A stretch of 64,000 nt of DNA from Tenacibaculum sp. SZ-18. Lineage in GTDB: Bacteria > Bacteroidota > Bacteroidia > Flavobacteriales > Flavobacteriaceae. Where the stretch lies: the NCBI RefSeq assembly GCF_002813915.1, contig NZ_CP019335.1:3269777-3333776 (forward strand), read 5' to 3'. The notes under the pieces are model-generated. The model had not been told where the DNA came from and did no database searches. It saw nothing but the letters and a program-made list of their open reading frames with translations. The position numbers and the translations under genes were made by a program. Shown piece by piece: positions 27,538 to 39,617 of the stretch. Numbering within the stretch: position 1 is the stretch's first letter; each line of letters starts with the position of its first letter.

Positions 27538-28008
27538 ATGCAAGTTCATACGGTAAGTTTTGACGATTTTTTGTGCGATAAATACTCTATTGTAGGTATT
27601 CACAGTGCAATTGAAGAATATCGACTCGCATACTTATTAAACTTATACTTAGGAATAAATCTTAAACGATGTGATAATGATGTTGATATCTTTAGTACAT
27701 CCAATAAAGCATTTTTTCCTTTATATGAATATACTGATTCTAATAGTGAAGAGTCTTGGTTTTTAGTCTCTAATTTGTGTAAGATGCATGTCAAGACTGA
27801 TAATATCGGGCTTTTTTCTGAAAATGAAACAAGAATCTATTTAATTCCAGAGAAAAAGAAAGTCGATTTCTTTCTAAAATTAGAAGGCGACGTTACTCAA
27901 ACTAATATTGACAAGATAAACGAAGTGATTAATCTCATCCCTGAAGTAATCACCTCATACATTATAGATACAAACAAACTAAAATCAAAAGAATTTTTAA
28001 TCTTTTAA
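27538..28008 (+). CDS. IPExxxVDY family protein
   Basis: 156 residues of a Bacteroidota-restricted family named after a motif seen here as LIPEKKKVDFFLKLEGD. No known domain or catalytic residues; soluble, alpha/beta. Position between rnc and pyk, 3 bases before pyk, is the usual one in the phylum and the best support. Function unknown. Confidence 0.88.
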   Translation: MQVHTVSFDDFLCDKYSIVGIHSAIEEYRLAYLLNLYLGINLKRCDNDVDIFSTSNKAFFPLYEYTDSNSEESWFLVSNLCKMHVKTDNIGLFSENETRIYLIPEKKKVDFFLKLEGDVTQTNIDKINEVINLIPEVITSYIIDTNKLKSKEFLIF

Positions 28009-28011
28009 CCT

Positions 28012-29439
28012 ATGCCACATAACAAGAAAACAAAGATAGTAGCTACTTTAGGACCTGCCACAAATACAAAAGAAATCTTAGCAGAAATGGCTGCTGCTGG
28101 CGTTAATGTGTTTAGAATTAACTTCTCTCATGCCGATTACGATACAGTTAAGGAAAGAATACTCCAAATTCGTGAAATAAATGAGGAAAGAGGATATAAT
28201 GTAGCTGTTTTAGCTGATTTACAAGGTCCAAAATTACGAGTTGGTATAATGGAAGATGATATCGAGTTAAAAGCAGGAGATAATTTTACTTTCACTACAG
28301 AGAAATGTAAAGGTAACAATAAAAAGGCTTTCATGACTTATCAACAATTTCCTAAAGATGTAAAACCTGGGGAAAATATTCTTGTTGATGATGGTAAACT
28401 CCAATTTGAGGTAATTTCTACGGATAGAACAAAAAATGTAGTAACCAAAGTAATCGTTGGAGGACCATTAAAATCGAAAAAAGGTGTAAACCTTCCTAAT
28501 ACAAATATTTCTTTACCTGCTTTAACAGAAAAAGATAAAAAAGATGTTGTTTTCGCTCTAGAGCAAGAAGTAGATTGGATTGCTCTATCATTTGTTAGAA
28601 ATCCCGAGGATTTAAGAATGCTGCGCGATTTAATCAAACAAAAATCACGTTATAGAGTTCCAGTAATTGCTAAAATCGAAAAGCCTGAAGCAGTAGAAAA
28701 TATTGACGCTTTGGTTCCTTATTGTGATGGATTAATGGTAGCAAGAGGTGATTTAGGTGTTGAAGTACCAATGCAAGATGTTCCATTAATACAGAAAATG
28801 TTAGTTCGACGAGCTAAAAAAGCAAGAATTCCGGTTATTATTGCAACGCAAATGATGGAAACTATGATTGATAATAGTGTTCCAACGAGAGCGGAAGTTA
28901 ATGATGTTGCAAATTCTATTATGGACGGAGCGGATGCCGTTATGTTATCAGGAGAAACATCTGTTGGAAAACATCCTTTACGTGTTATCCAAAAGATGAC
29001 AGAAATTATTGGTAGTGTAGAATTCTCAGACTTAATTAAAGTTCCTGTTGAAGCACCACACATTAGAACTAATCGTTTCATTACAAAATCTGTCTGTTAT
29101 CATGCAGCTCTTATGGCTGATGACATTAAAGCTTCAGCTATATCAACTTTAACTAATAGTGGATATACTGCATTTCAAATATCAGCTTGGCGTCCAAAAT
29201 CACACGTAATTGCATTTTCATCCGAAAGAAGAATTCTTGGTAAGTTAAATTTACTATGGGGAGTTAGGGCCTTTTATTATGATCGTGAATTAAATACTGA
29301 CGACACTATAAAAGATTTAAATGAAATTATCAAAGAAAAAGGATTTGTAAAACCTGGAGAATTCGTTATTAATTTGAGTTCTATGCCAGTGGATGAAAAG
29401 GGAATGGTAAATACACTAAGAGCTTCTCAAATCGATTAA
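28012..29439 (+). CDS. pyk: Pyruvate kinase
   Basis: Last step of glycolysis, PEP + ADP to pyruvate + ATP. Visible: TKIVATLGPATN at the N-terminus, NFSHADYDT, the active-site helix in VIAKIEKPEAVENID (catalytic Lys) and MVARGDLGVEVP, plus the ATQMMETMIDN segment. The C-terminal domain is shortish (475 residues), as in many Bacteroidota. Three bases after the IPExxxVDY gene; closed by a hairpin. Confidence 0.97.
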   Translation: MPHNKKTKIVATLGPATNTKEILAEMAAAGVNVFRINFSHADYDTVKERILQIREINEERGYNVAVLADLQGPKLRVGIMEDDIELKAGDNFTFTTEKCKGNNKKAFMTYQQFPKDVKPGENILVDDGKLQFEVISTDRTKNVVTKVIVGGPLKSKKGVNLPNTNISLPALTEKDKKDVVFALEQEVDWIALSFVRNPEDLRMLRDLIKQKSRYRVPVIAKIEKPEAVENIDALVPYCDGLMVARGDLGVEVPMQDVPLIQKMLVRRAKKARIPVIIATQMMETMIDNSVPTRAEVNDVANSIMDGADAVMLSGETSVGKHPLRVIQKMTEIIGSVEFSDLIKVPVEAPHIRTNRFITKSVCYHAALMADDIKASAISTLTNSGYTAFQISAWRPKSHVIAFSSERRILGKLNLLWGVRAFYYDRELNTDDTIKDLNEIIKEKGFVKPGEFVINLSSMPVDEKGMVNTLRASQID

Positions 29440-29461
29440 TCAGAAAAAAAATAAGTATTAA

Positions 29462-29495
29462 AAAAACCCGTAAATTAACAATCTTACGGGTTTTT
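29462..29495. terminator. Bidirectional intrinsic terminator
   Basis: AAAAACCCGTAA-10 nt-TTACGGGTTTTT, a 12-bp stem with T tracts both ways, between pyk and convergent atpC. Confidence 0.9.
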
Positions 29496-29516
29496 ATTTT
29501 AATATTTAAATAAGGT

Positions 29517-29810
29517 TTAATCTGCTAATAAAACAACCTTATTGTCTTTCATTTCAAGTGTTCCAGAATTGATTGCCAAAGTTAACACTTTATCATCTGC
29601 CGGTAATTTTTCAAGACTACCGTGTAAATCATCAAAAACTAAATGAATTTGACTGTGAACATGTACTTTAACTAATCCTTCGTTTAAAACGGACACGATT
29701 GGTGCGTGATTGTTTAAAACTTGGAACTCTCCATCAACGCCTGGCACCACAACAGAATCAACTTCTGATGAGAATACTACAGCTTCTGGAGTTACAATTT
29801 CTAAAAACAT
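29517..29810 (-). CDS. atpC: ATP synthase F1 epsilon subunit
   Basis: 97 residues, only the N-terminal beta-sandwich of epsilon. The C-terminal helical hairpin found in E. coli (about 138 residues) is absent, as usual in this phylum. MFLEIVTPEAVVFSSEVDSV and GEFQVLNNHAPIVSVL are typical. Twenty bases after atpD in the same operon. The rest of the F1Fo genes are not here. Confidence 0.95.
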   Translation of the reverse strand: MFLEIVTPEAVVFSSEVDSVVVPGVDGEFQVLNNHAPIVSVLNEGLVKVHVHSQIHLVFDDLHGSLEKLPADDKVLTLAINSGTLEMKDNKVVLLAD

Positions 29811-29829
29811 AATCGATCAGTATTAATTA

Positions 29830-31449
<1,620 letters not shown>

Positions 31450-31460
31450 TTAAAAAAAGA

Positions 31461-31488
31461 AGAAAGCCTTGCTTAAGCAAGGCTTTCT
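31461..31488 (-). terminator. Intrinsic terminator of the OmpA gene
   Basis: AGAAAGCCTTGCTTAAGCAAGGCTTTCT is a perfect 28-base palindrome. On the minus strand a T-rich run follows. It separates the porin transcript from the atpDC promoter. Confidence 0.85.
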
Positions 31489-31508
31489 ATGTTATATGTT
31501 GGTATCGA

Positions 31509-32900
31509 TTACTTCTTTAAATTAATCTCTACACGTCTGTTTTGTGCTCTACCAGCTCTAGTTTTATTAGTAGCAATAGGATAGTCTTCACCTAAACCAG
31601 CTGATGATAATCTTGAAGCTGCCACTCCACCTTTGTTAATTAAATAATCTAAAACAGCTTTAGCTCTTTTTTCAGATAATCTTTGGTTAGTTTTTGCAGC
31701 ACCTGAACTATCTGTATGACCTTCGATGTTAAAATTAGCATTTGGATATTCATTCATGATTCCAGCAATTGCTTTTAACTTTCCAGTAACACCAGGTCTG
31801 AAAGAAGATCTTCCTGAATTGAAATAAATAGCTCTAGCAAACTCATCCATTTCTTTCTTCGCTTGTTCAGTAATAACTGGCTTTGGCTCAGGACAACCTT
31901 GTCTAGAAGCAACACCTGGAACATCTGGACACTTATCTAAGTTGTCAGTAACTCCGTCATTATCCTTATCTCCCCAAGGACATCCTCCATTTTCAGCAGG
32001 ACCTGCCTCGTTTGGACACTTATCTTTATTATTAGCGATTCCATCACCGTCAGCGTCTGGACAACCATTCATTGCTTTAGTTCCAGCTTCATTTGGACAA
32101 GCATCGTCTTTGTCAGCAATACCGTCACCGTCAGCATCTGGACATCCATTTAATGCAGCTATACCAGCTTCATTCGGACATGCGTCGTCAGAATCTTTGA
32201 TTCCGTCTCCGTCAGCATCTGGACAACCATTGAATTCTTTTAGACCAGCAACATCTGGACAAGCATCATTTTTGTCATAAACTCCATCACCATCTGTATC
32301 TTTTCCTCCAAAACGGAAAACTAGACCAAATGAATGTTGGAAATGATCACGAACTTTGTCAGCAAATTCTTTTTTAGCACCAGTTTGGAAGTTCACACCG
32401 ATATTGTCGTTAAACCAAACATTAAAACCAGCACCTAAGTTTAAAGTACCTTCACTACCTTCTACAAAGTTTCCAGCTTCCATTGTTCCAAAGTCAACAA
32501 AACCACCCCCTACGTATACGTAAGGATCCCACCAAGCAGTATCTCCAATAACATTATTTAAATCCCACTTAGCAATTAAATCGATAGCCCAGTAAAGCTC
32601 ATCAATGTCTTCTTCAGAAGCAAAAGTTTTTACTTTGTTTATAGAACCCGCTAATTGCAACGTGAATCCATCACTCAAGTATCTATCAATGCTTATTCTT
32701 GAGATTGAAGGTAAAGTATTATCTCCCCATTCGCTTGTTCCAATGTAATCTTGTACATAGTCACCAAACTCTGATGGAATTCTAACATCTACAGTGTTAA
32801 TACCGAAACCAACAGCCCAAGGGTTGTTTTCATCTTGTGCGTTAACGTTGATGAACGTTAGAAACGCAAACATAGCCACAGCTATTCTTAATTGTTTCAT
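31509..32900 (-). CDS. OmpA-family porin with TSP3 repeats
   Basis: 463 residues from the ATG at 32900 (MKQLRIAVAMFAFLTFINVNA signal); a TTG two codons upstream is rejected. An outer-membrane beta-barrel domain (about 22-205) is followed by five to six calcium-binding thrombospondin type 3 repeats (DADGDGI...DDACPNEAG, about 210-345). The C-terminal OmpA domain binds peptidoglycan (NIEGHTDSSGAAKTNQRLSE near 400; RVEINLKK end). The abundance of such proteins in flavobacteria and its strong promoter suggest a major envelope protein. Monocistronic. Confidence 0.93.
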   Translation of the reverse strand: MKQLRIAVAMFAFLTFINVNAQDENNPWAVGFGINTVDVRIPSEFGDYVQDYIGTSEWGDNTLPSISRISIDRYLSDGFTLQLAGSINKVKTFASEEDIDELYWAIDLIAKWDLNNVIGDTAWWDPYVYVGGGFVDFGTMEAGNFVEGSEGTLNLGAGFNVWFNDNIGVNFQTGAKKEFADKVRDHFQHSFGLVFRFGGKDTDGDGVYDKNDACPDVAGLKEFNGCPDADGDGIKDSDDACPNEAGIAALNGCPDADGDGIADKDDACPNEAGTKAMNGCPDADGDGIANNKDKCPNEAGPAENGGCPWGDKDNDGVTDNLDKCPDVPGVASRQGCPEPKPVITEQAKKEMDEFARAIYFNSGRSSFRPGVTGKLKAIAGIMNEYPNANFNIEGHTDSSGAAKTNQRLSEKRAKAVLDYLINKGGVAASRLSSAGLGEDYPIATNKTRAGRAQNRRVEINLKK

Positions 32901-32939
32901 TATCAAAAATTTAAATTAAAAGTTCGTTTATATATATAG

Positions 32940-32969
32940 CAAATGTAAGTTCTTAAAACTTATTTACAA
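32940..32969 (-). promoter_or_regulatory. Strong promoter of the OmpA gene
   Basis: Minus strand TTTTG (TTG at 32967-32969), 19 nt, TACATTTG (32940-32947): a textbook Bacteroidota promoter, 39 bases before the ATG. Confidence 0.8.
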
Positions 32970-33021
32970 AAGCAAATCTACAAAAACTTATAAAAAAAAC
33001 AAGTTTTTGTCATTCTAATTA

Positions 33022-34215
33022 CTAAATAACGTTTAACTCTTTTCCAACTTTTATGAACGCATTTATTGCCTTATCTAAATGCTCTTTATCATGCGCAGCA
33101 GATAATTGCACTCTTATTCTTGCTTGTTCTTTTGGTACAACTGGATAGAAAAATCCAATAACATAAATCCCTTCATCAAGTAATTTATCAGCCATTATTT
33201 GCGACAGCTTTGCATCATATAACATTACAGGAACAATCGCAGCATCTGCACCCACTAAATCAAATCCCGCCTTTTCCATTTCTGTTCTAAAGTAATTTGT
33301 ATTCCACTCCAACTTATCTCTTAGTGAAGTGTCATTCGAAAGAATATCAAACACTTTTAATGATGCTCCAACGATTGCTGGAGCAAGAGAATTAGAGAAC
33401 AAATATGGTCTAGATCTTTGACGCAATATTTCAATTATCTCTTTTTTACCTGTGGTATATCCTCCCATTGCGCCACCTAAAGCTTTCCCTAGTGTTCCCG
33501 TAATAATATCAATTCTACCTAGAACATTCTTTAATTCTAAAGTTCCTCGTCCTGTGGCTCCAATAAAACCAGCAGCATGACACTCATCAATCATAACTAA
33601 AGCGTCGTACTTTTCCGCTAAATCACAGATTTCATCGAGCTTCGCAACGATTCCATCCATAGAGAAAACACCGTCCGTAACAATTATCTTGAATCTATGA
33701 TTTTGTTTATTTGCTTCAATTAACTGCTCTTCTAAAGAAGCCATATCATTATTATTATAACGATAACGGGCAGCTTTACACAATCTCACACCATCAATGA
33801 TTGATGCATGATTTAAACTATCTGATATAATTGCATCTTCTTTTGACAATAAAGGTTCAAAAACTCCTCCGTTTGCGTCAAAAGCAGCAGCATATAAAAT
33901 TGTATCCTCTGTTTGATAAAACTCAGCGATTTTAGCTTCCAATTGTTTATGAATATCTTGAGTTCCACAAATGAAACGAACAGATGACATTCCAAATCCA
34001 TGAGTATCCATAACATCTTTGGCAGCCTTGATCACTTCCTTGTTATTTGAAAGACCTAAATAGTTATTCGCACAAAAGTTAATTACTTCTTCTCCTGTGG
34101 AAATTTTAATAACTGCATCTTGAGAAGAAGTTATTATTCTTTCACTTTTATATAATCCAGCATCTTTAATATCCTGAATTTCTTGTTGTAAATGTTCTTT
34201 GATTTTTCCGTACAT
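33022..34215 (-). CDS. kbl: Glycine C-acetyltransferase (2-amino-3-ketobutyrate CoA ligase)
   Basis: PLP enzyme of the alpha-oxoamine synthase family, acting with threonine dehydrogenase in threonine breakdown to glycine and acetyl-CoA. Start set at the ATG at 34215 ([20 protein letters not shown]), the standard N-terminus; an in-frame TTG at 34248 overlaps the helicase stop. [30 protein letters not shown], the PLP Lys in [14 protein letters not shown] and [15 protein letters not shown] are present. 397 residues. The closest alternative, serine palmitoyltransferase, fits less well. 25 bases after the helicase gene. Confidence 0.93.
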   Translation of the reverse strand: MYGKIKEHLQQEIQDIKDAGLYKSERIITSSQDAVIKISTGEEVINFCANNYLGLSNNKEVIKAAKDVMDTHGFGMSSVRFICGTQDIHKQLEAKIAEFYQTEDTILYAAAFDANGGVFEPLLSKEDAIISDSLNHASIIDGVRLCKAARYRYNNNDMASLEEQLIEANKQNHRFKIIVTDGVFSMDGIVAKLDEICDLAEKYDALVMIDECHAAGFIGATGRGTLELKNVLGRIDIITGTLGKALGGAMGGYTTGKKEIIEILRQRSRPYLFSNSLAPAIVGASLKVFDILSNDTSLRDKLEWNTNYFRTEMEKAGFDLVGADAAIVPVMLYDAKLSQIMADKLLDEGIYVIGFFYPVVPKEQARIRVQLSAAHDKEHLDKAINAFIKVGKELNVI

Positions 34216-34240
34216 AGTATAGTTTGTTTGCGATGTAAAA

Positions 34241-37200
34241 TTAGTCAATTTCTTTAACTAAAACTTCATCATTTATGTATACAAGTAATTTTTTATCAAT
34301 ATTAAACCCTAACTTTTCTAGCTCGTTCCCATAATGTTTAATTTGATATACGTGAGAATCATTTTCTATTCCTGTTTTGTAGTCTATAATTGTAACTAAA
34401 TCATTCTTGAAAACAAGTCTATCAGGAATAATAATTGTGCTTTGTTGAGTTAAAATATCTTTCTCATTATACACTTGAACTTCATCAGAAAAATACTTTT
34501 CTAATTCATCATGACCTACGATTTTAACAACTAAGTTTTTAATCGTTTTTAGTAAAGTAGCAGATATATCTCCTCTCATTTCATAAAAATGAAAAACACT
34601 TTCTAAATCGTCTACTGAATGAATTTCAGCTAAGATAGCATGCATTAAATTACCATATTGAACAGACTCTTCCTGATCAGTATCCCATAATTTCGAATCA
34701 CTTGCTAACAATAAAATATTATGACTTTGCCAAGGTGTAGTAATAAACTTTTCTTGAATTTGGATTTCGCTTTTGGTTCGTTCTTGGGAACTTATTCTAT
34801 TACAATCACCGAATTTATACTCGATCTCATTATCATTCCACAATCCGAGTTTTTTCAAAAATGAAATAAACAAACCAGAATAATAATTCGTATTTTCTCC
34901 AGACTTAGACAATCTTTTTTCAGTAATAATATGCAATTGCTCAACTGCTCTCGTTAATGCAACATATAACAAATTAAAATTATCTAATTCTAATTCTTGA
35001 ATTTGCCGATCATATAATTCCGATCCTCTTTCATTTATGTAACCTATTGATTTATTAAAATCGATAAGCAACTCGCTAAAACCTTCATAGGATTCTGGAA
35101 TACTATCAAACCAAACCTTAGGTTTGACTTGACGATAAACATCCAAATCATAAGGGAAAATCACAACTGGAAACTCTAAACCTTTAGATTTATGAATGGT
35201 CATTATATGAACAGCTTCAGCATCTTCAGAAGTAACAATACTTAACAAATCTTTCTTAAGATTCCAATACTCCATAAAGTCATGAACGTCATTGCCTTTA
35301 TTTTGCTGATCTAGAACAATATCCAAGAAAAACTGCACGTATGCATCAGAATCTTCAATTAAATTAAAACTTCTAATTATATACTCAACTTTATCGTAAA
35401 GAGGTAATTCAAAATAATCATTTATTTGAAAATGAATATTATAAACCTGTAGTTCCGCAAAAAAAGTTCCAATATCTTTCTTAATTAGTTGATTCAAAAA
35501 TGTGTGAATTTCTTCTTCAATTGACAAATGATGAAACAGAAAATGTAACACCTCAAACTTTAGTTCCTCATTGTCAGATTGAAGAATTAACTGAATTAAA
35601 TTACTTATGAAATTTACCTTCTCACTATTTTTTAACAACAGGGTTTCGGAAGAAATTAACGGTATTTCTTTTTCAGATAAATAATTTGCTACTTGAACTC
35701 CTTCACTCTTTTTTCTCACAAGAACTGCAATTTCATTTAATGCATATTGGCTTCTTAGATCATTTATCGTTTCAAATACTTTTTGAGGATATTTCTTTTT
35801 TTCAGCTTCTTTATCCTCTTCCTTTTCTAAAAAACTAATGGTTACTTGACCACCTTTCTTCTTGTTTTTTAATTGCTTGTTTCCTTCAATAAATAAATTC
35901 TGATATTCAGAATTCCCTAAATACCCACTAACATGTTGAAAAAAATCATTGTTGAATTGAATAACCTCTGAATAACTTCGGTAATTCGTATCTAAAATTT
36001 CAATGCTTTTGTCTGCCTGAAAGACTTTATAATTCTCGTTACTTAAATTTATGAATTGCTCTGCTTTTCCTCCACGCCAACGATAAATTGCCTGCTTTGC
36101 ATCACCCACCAATAACAAACTACTATATCCTTGAGCCAAAGCATTGTCAACTAAAGGAATTAAATTTTCCCACTGAAGCACAGAAGTATCCTGCATTTCA
36201 TCAATAAAATAATGCATGAAACGCTCTCCAATTCGCTCGTATATGAATGGTGTGGGTTGATCTTTTATGTTGTCAGAAATTAATTGGTTGAACTCGGCAT
36301 TTAAACGAATATTATTCTCCTCTTTTAAATTAGAAAGCTCCTTATTAATTGTATTTAAAACTGCTAGAGGAATTAAACTTTTCAATGTTAGTTTTTGCAG
36401 CACTAAATCTTTAAACAAATTCTCTGATTCAGTATATAGCTTCAGTAATTGAGGTAAAATTCCTTCTATGATACTTTTTATATGATCTGACTTTGTTTTT
36501 GAATAGAATAAATTTTCTTCTATTCGCTCTTTTAGTTTACTTTGATCAAAAAACTTAGCAGAGCTAGGATTATTTTTTAAGGCTGCAAAATGTTTCGGAA
36601 GTAATGAATAGTAAAAATCTTTATGATCTAATCCAGCAGTTTGAATAATTTCTAATCCTTCAATTCCTATTTCCTTCAATCTTTTTTCAACTAGAACTCG
36701 ATGATTTTGTAACTTATGCTTCAGATTAATAAAATCAGACGTTGTTCTTTGTTGTAAAATTCTAAAATGCTTTACATCATCCTCGTTCAATAAAATTTTC
36801 GAAAATTCTTTCAACTCTAAGCTGATATCCCAAGATTTATCTTCATCAATTTTTGACAACGAGAAATCAATTAAAAGATTCGTCAGCTCATTACTAGTTC
36901 CAATTTTTGAAATTAATATATCTACTGCTTCATTTAATAATGAAACGGCATCCATTTCGACCTCAAAATTTAAAGTCAAACCTAAATCGAAAGCAAAATT
37001 TTTAATGATTTTATGTGTAAAACTATCAATTGTAGTTATCGAAAAATCTGAGTAATTTTGAAGTATTGCATTTAAAACCTTCGTACTTCTTTCTTTTACA
37101 GTTGTTTTATCTAAAGTCGTTTCCTGTAATATCTGCCCGATAATATCATTTTCAACTTCTTCTGCAGCATCTGATAGTGATTTCATTACACGCTCTTTCA

Positions 37201-37381
37201 TTTCACCAGCTGCTTTGTTGGTAAATGTTATGGCTAATATTTTCTGAAAGTAAAACACATCACTCGATTGTAGTACTACTTTTAAGTACTCTTTCACTAA
37301 CGTAAATGTTTTTCCACTTCCTGCAGATGCATTAAATATTTGAAATGAAGGACTTACTTCCACGACTAAATTTTTATGCAA
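34241..37381 (-). CDS. AddA/RecB-like helicase-nuclease (UvrD family)
   Basis: About 1046 residues. Helicase motifs in order: [17 protein letters not shown] (Walker A, residues 18-25), [25 protein letters not shown] (Walker B), [49 protein letters not shown] and [16 protein letters not shown] RecB-type nuclease domain ends the protein ([19 protein letters not shown] and TIIDYKTG, then QIKHYGNEL). Repairs double-strand breaks, normally with an AddB partner, which is not adjacent here. The start is uncertain: TTG at 37381, or a GTG six codons later at about 37363. The TTG is only about 10 bases past a terminator hairpin. Confidence 0.9.
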   Translation of the reverse strand: MHKNLVVEVSPSFQIFNASAGSGKTFTLVKEYLKVVLQSSDVFYFQKILAITFTNKAAGEMKERVMKSLSDAAEEVENDIIGQILQETTLDKTTVKERSTKVLNAILQNYSDFSITTIDSFTHKIIKNFAFDLGLTLNFEVEMDAVSLLNEAVDILISKIGTSNELTNLLIDFSLSKIDEDKSWDISLELKEFSKILLNEDDVKHFRILQQRTTSDFINLKHKLQNHRVLVEKRLKEIGIEGLEIIQTAGLDHKDFYYSLLPKHFAALKNNPSSAKFFDQSKLKERIEENLFYSKTKSDHIKSIIEGILPQLLKLYTESENLFKDLVLQKLTLKSLIPLAVLNTINKELSNLKEENNIRLNAEFNQLISDNIKDQPTPFIYERIGERFMHYFIDEMQDTSVLQWENLIPLVDNALAQGYSSLLLVGDAKQAIYRWRGGKAEQFINLSNENYKVFQADKSIEILDTNYRSYSEVIQFNNDFFQHVSGYLGNSEYQNLFIEGNKQLKNKKKGGQVTISFLEKEEDKEAEKKKYPQKVFETINDLRSQYALNEIAVLVRKKSEGVQVANYLSEKEIPLISSETLLLKNSEKVNFISNLIQLILQSDNEELKFEVLHFLFHHLSIEEEIHTFLNQLIKKDIGTFFAELQVYNIHFQINDYFELPLYDKVEYIIRSFNLIEDSDAYVQFFLDIVLDQQNKGNDVHDFMEYWNLKKDLLSIVTSEDAEAVHIMTIHKSKGLEFPVVIFPYDLDVYRQVKPKVWFDSIPESYEGFSELLIDFNKSIGYINERGSELYDRQIQELELDNFNLLYVALTRAVEQLHIITEKRLSKSGENTNYYSGLFISFLKKLGLWNDNEIEYKFGDCNRISSQERTKSEIQIQEKFITTPWQSHNILLLASDSKLWDTDQEESVQYGNLMHAILAEIHSVDDLESVFHFYEMRGDISATLLKTIKNLVVKIVGHDELEKYFSDEVQVYNEKDILTQQSTIIIPDRLVFKNDLVTIIDYKTGIENDSHVYQIKHYGNELEKLGFNIDKKLLVYINDEVLVKEID

Positions 37382-37390
37382 GTTAACTAA

Positions 37391-37419
37391 AAAAACACCC
37401 TAATTCGTAAGGTGTTTTT
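37391..37419 (-). terminator. Intrinsic terminator of the DUF2911 remnant
   Basis: AAAAACACC-loop-GGTGTTTTT, a 9-bp stem; on the minus strand a T run follows. It sits within about 10 bases of the helicase start. Confidence 0.7.
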
Positions 37420-37434
37420 TAAAATATTATGCTT

Positions 37435-37987
37435 TTATAGACTAAGTATTTCCTTATTAATTCTAATAAAATCGTTATTCTTAACTTTTTCAGATAACCT
37501 CAAAGCCCTTTTGGCTACTTTCTTTGCTTTACTTATTTCATTCAAATCTTTTAAAATCAAAGCTTCCCTTGTTACTTGGAAAAAGAATGCTTTTTCTGAG
37601 GAAGTAACTTTTTGAATATATTCTAACGCCTTTGGCAAATCAGTTTTGGTTTCATGAAGGTAAAGTGCTGCTCTAAAATATTCGGCATTACTTGGACCGG
37701 ATAAGGTTTTATTGATAGAATTAACTATTTCTAATTCTTCCGGAATCTTTATTGAAATTTCAACTCGAGTTGTTTCCCATTCAATATATAGATCTGAACC
37801 GTGCAATGAGTTGTTTTGAAATCTCATCGAAAAGGTTTCTACAACTTCTTTTAAATCTTTTACTAGAACTTCCATTACCTTATAAGGAGTTTGTTCTTTG
37901 TAATCATTCCAATTTGAGCTAGCATATTTATGCCATTTTAGCTTCCATTTATCTTTGCCTGGAATAGTCAGTAATGTGTTATAATCC
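37435..37987 (-). pseudogene. 5'-truncated DUF2911/TPR protein remnant
   Basis: A DUF2911 protein lacking its N-terminal half. The open frame from an internal ATG at 37875 gives 146 residues: ETFSMRFQNN, an IEWETTRVEISIKI strand, then the C-terminal TPR-like helices (GPSNAEYFRAALYLHETKTD through RALRLSEKVKNNDF). The same frame continues upstream without a start to about 37984 and still matches the family (LLTIPGKDKWKLKWHKYASS). It then meets a TAG at about 37985-37987 and a further in-frame TAG near 38030. The signal peptide and the first domain are missing. Intact homologues are about 280 residues. A translated fragment from 37875 is possible. Confidence 0.6.
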
Positions 37988-38087
37988 TATTCAAATTTTT
38001 CGGACTCTGTTAAATACAGTAGAAATTTCTAATTGAAGCAACTTTTCGTTTATCTTCGTTATACAAACAAACCTATTTAACTATTTA

Positions 38088-39035
38088 ATGAGCAGTATCT
38101 TGAAAATTGGGATGGCGCAAATTTCTCCTGTTTGGCTAAACAAAGAAAAGACCATCGAAAAAGTCAATTCATATATTGTAAAAGCCGCTAAAGAAGAATG
38201 TGATCTTGTAGTTTTTGGTGAAGGATTATTGCCAGGATATCCTTTCTGGTTATCTATCACTAATGGCTCTGAGTTTAACTCACCAATCCAAAAAGAGATA
38301 CATGCTCATTATTTAAAAAACTCCATTGAAGTTGAAAAAGGTGATTTGAATAGCATTTGTAGAACCGCCAAAGAAAATTCAATTGCAATTTATTTGGGTA
38401 TTATTGAAAGAGCGGTTAATCGCGGTGGTCATAGTTTATATTGTTCTTTAGTGTATATTGACAAAACAGGAACCATACAATCTGTTCACAGAAAATTACA
38501 ACCGACATACGAAGAACGCCTAACTTGGTCTCCAGGTGATGGTCATGGTTTAACGGTTCATCCTTTAGGGAATTTTACTGTTGGAGGATTAAACTGTTGG
38601 GAAAATTGGATGCCTTTACCAAGAACAGCTTTATACGCACAAGGAGAAAACTTGCATATTGCAGTTTGGCCTGGAGCGGAAAGAAACACTTTTGATATTA
38701 CAAAGTTTATTGCAAAAGAAAGCAGGTCTTTTGTTGTCTCTGTAAGCGGATTTATGTCTATTGATGATTTTCCTAAAGACACACCAAATTATGATTTAAT
38801 TATTAAGGACGCACCGAAAATTTTAGCGAACGGTGGATCTTGTATTTCTGGACCTGATGGAGAATGGGTAATTCCGCCAGTTGTTGGAGAAGAAGGATTG
38901 TTTACGGGTGAAATTGATTATCAAACAGTACTTGAGGAACGACATAATTTTGATTGTGTTGGTCATTACTCAAGACCAGATGTCACCAAATTAACTTTAA
39001 ATAGAGAAAGACAATCTATCATCGATTTTTCATGA
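38088..39035 (+). CDS. Nitrilase (carbon-nitrogen hydrolase)
   Basis: 315 residues, cytoplasmic. The Glu-Lys-Cys catalytic triad is visible: Glu in VVFGEGLLPGYPFWLS (near 45), Lys in VHRKLQPTYEERL (near 130) and Cys in GGLNCWENWMPL (near 166). The NCWENW signature is that of true nitrilases (nitrile to acid plus ammonia) rather than amidases, but the substrate is unknown. It is coupled by a 4-base overlap to an isochorismatase-like hydrolase and lies next to the DUF2911 remnant. Possibly acquired or relocated. Confidence 0.88.
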   Translation: MSSILKIGMAQISPVWLNKEKTIEKVNSYIVKAAKEECDLVVFGEGLLPGYPFWLSITNGSEFNSPIQKEIHAHYLKNSIEVEKGDLNSICRTAKENSIAIYLGIIERAVNRGGHSLYCSLVYIDKTGTIQSVHRKLQPTYEERLTWSPGDGHGLTVHPLGNFTVGGLNCWENWMPLPRTALYAQGENLHIAVWPGAERNTFDITKFIAKESRSFVVSVSGFMSIDDFPKDTPNYDLIIKDAPKILANGGSCISGPDGEWVIPPVVGEEGLFTGEIDYQTVLEERHNFDCVGHYSRPDVTKLTLNRERQSIIDFS

Positions 39036-39598
39036 AATTAAGAGAATTAAACACAGCACTTTTACTAGTTGACATTCAAAAAGGATTTGACGATGAAGCC
39101 TATTGGGGTGGAAATAGAAATAACAAAGATGCAGAAGAGAAATGTGCTCAAGTTTTAAAAGAATGGAGAGCGCTAAAACTTCCTGTTTATCATATTCAAC
39201 ATAGTTCGCAAAACCCTAAATCATTATTACATAAATCTCACCCTGGTTTTGAAATTCAAGACATTGTGAAACCACTACCAGGTGAGCCCGTAATTGTAAA
39301 AGATGTGAATAGCGCTTTTATTGGAACAAATCTTGAAACTACACTTAAAAATCAACAAATTAGGAACGTTGTAATTGTTGGATTGACCACAAACCATTGT
39401 ATTTCTACCACAACTAGAATGGCAGGAAATTTAGGTTTCGACACCATATTAGTTAGCGATGCTACTGCGACATTTGACAGAAAAGGAATAAATGGAGAAA
39501 TCTTTTCATCCGAAACCATTCATCAAACAACACTGGCAAACTTACATGAAGAATTTGCTGACGTTATTTCTACAAATGAATTGTTGAGTAGAGTTTAA
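39032..39598 (+). CDS. Isochorismatase-family cysteine hydrolase
   Basis: 188 residues. Asp in LLLVDIQKGFDD (near 15), a Lys in VIVKDVNSAFIGT (near 90) and the nucleophile Cys in VGLTTNHCISTTTRMAGN (near 130) form the usual triad of nicotinamidase/isochorismatase-like enzymes. ATGA overlap with the nitrilase suggests consecutive steps, for example nitrile then amide or ureide breakdown; this is inference. Confidence 0.88.
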   Translation: MKLRELNTALLLVDIQKGFDDEAYWGGNRNNKDAEEKCAQVLKEWRALKLPVYHIQHSSQNPKSLLHKSHPGFEIQDIVKPLPGEPVIVKDVNSAFIGTNLETTLKNQQIRNVVIVGLTTNHCISTTTRMAGNLGFDTILVSDATATFDRKGINGEIFSSETIHQTTLANLHEEFADVISTNELLSRV

Positions 39599-39617
39599 TA
39601 TCACACAAAAAGTATTA

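Noticed and set aside
28137-29081. Minus-strand frames opposite pyk
   Set aside because: These are shadow frames of a highly conserved gene.
31942-32280. A 112-codon frame opposite the TSP3 repeats
   Set aside because: It is the antisense of a repetitive Asp/Gly-rich region and has Ser/Pro-rich mirror composition.
33022-34215. kbl as serine palmitoyltransferase
   Set aside because: The N-terminus and the active-site context fit glycine C-acetyltransferase better; sphingolipid genes are not adjacent.
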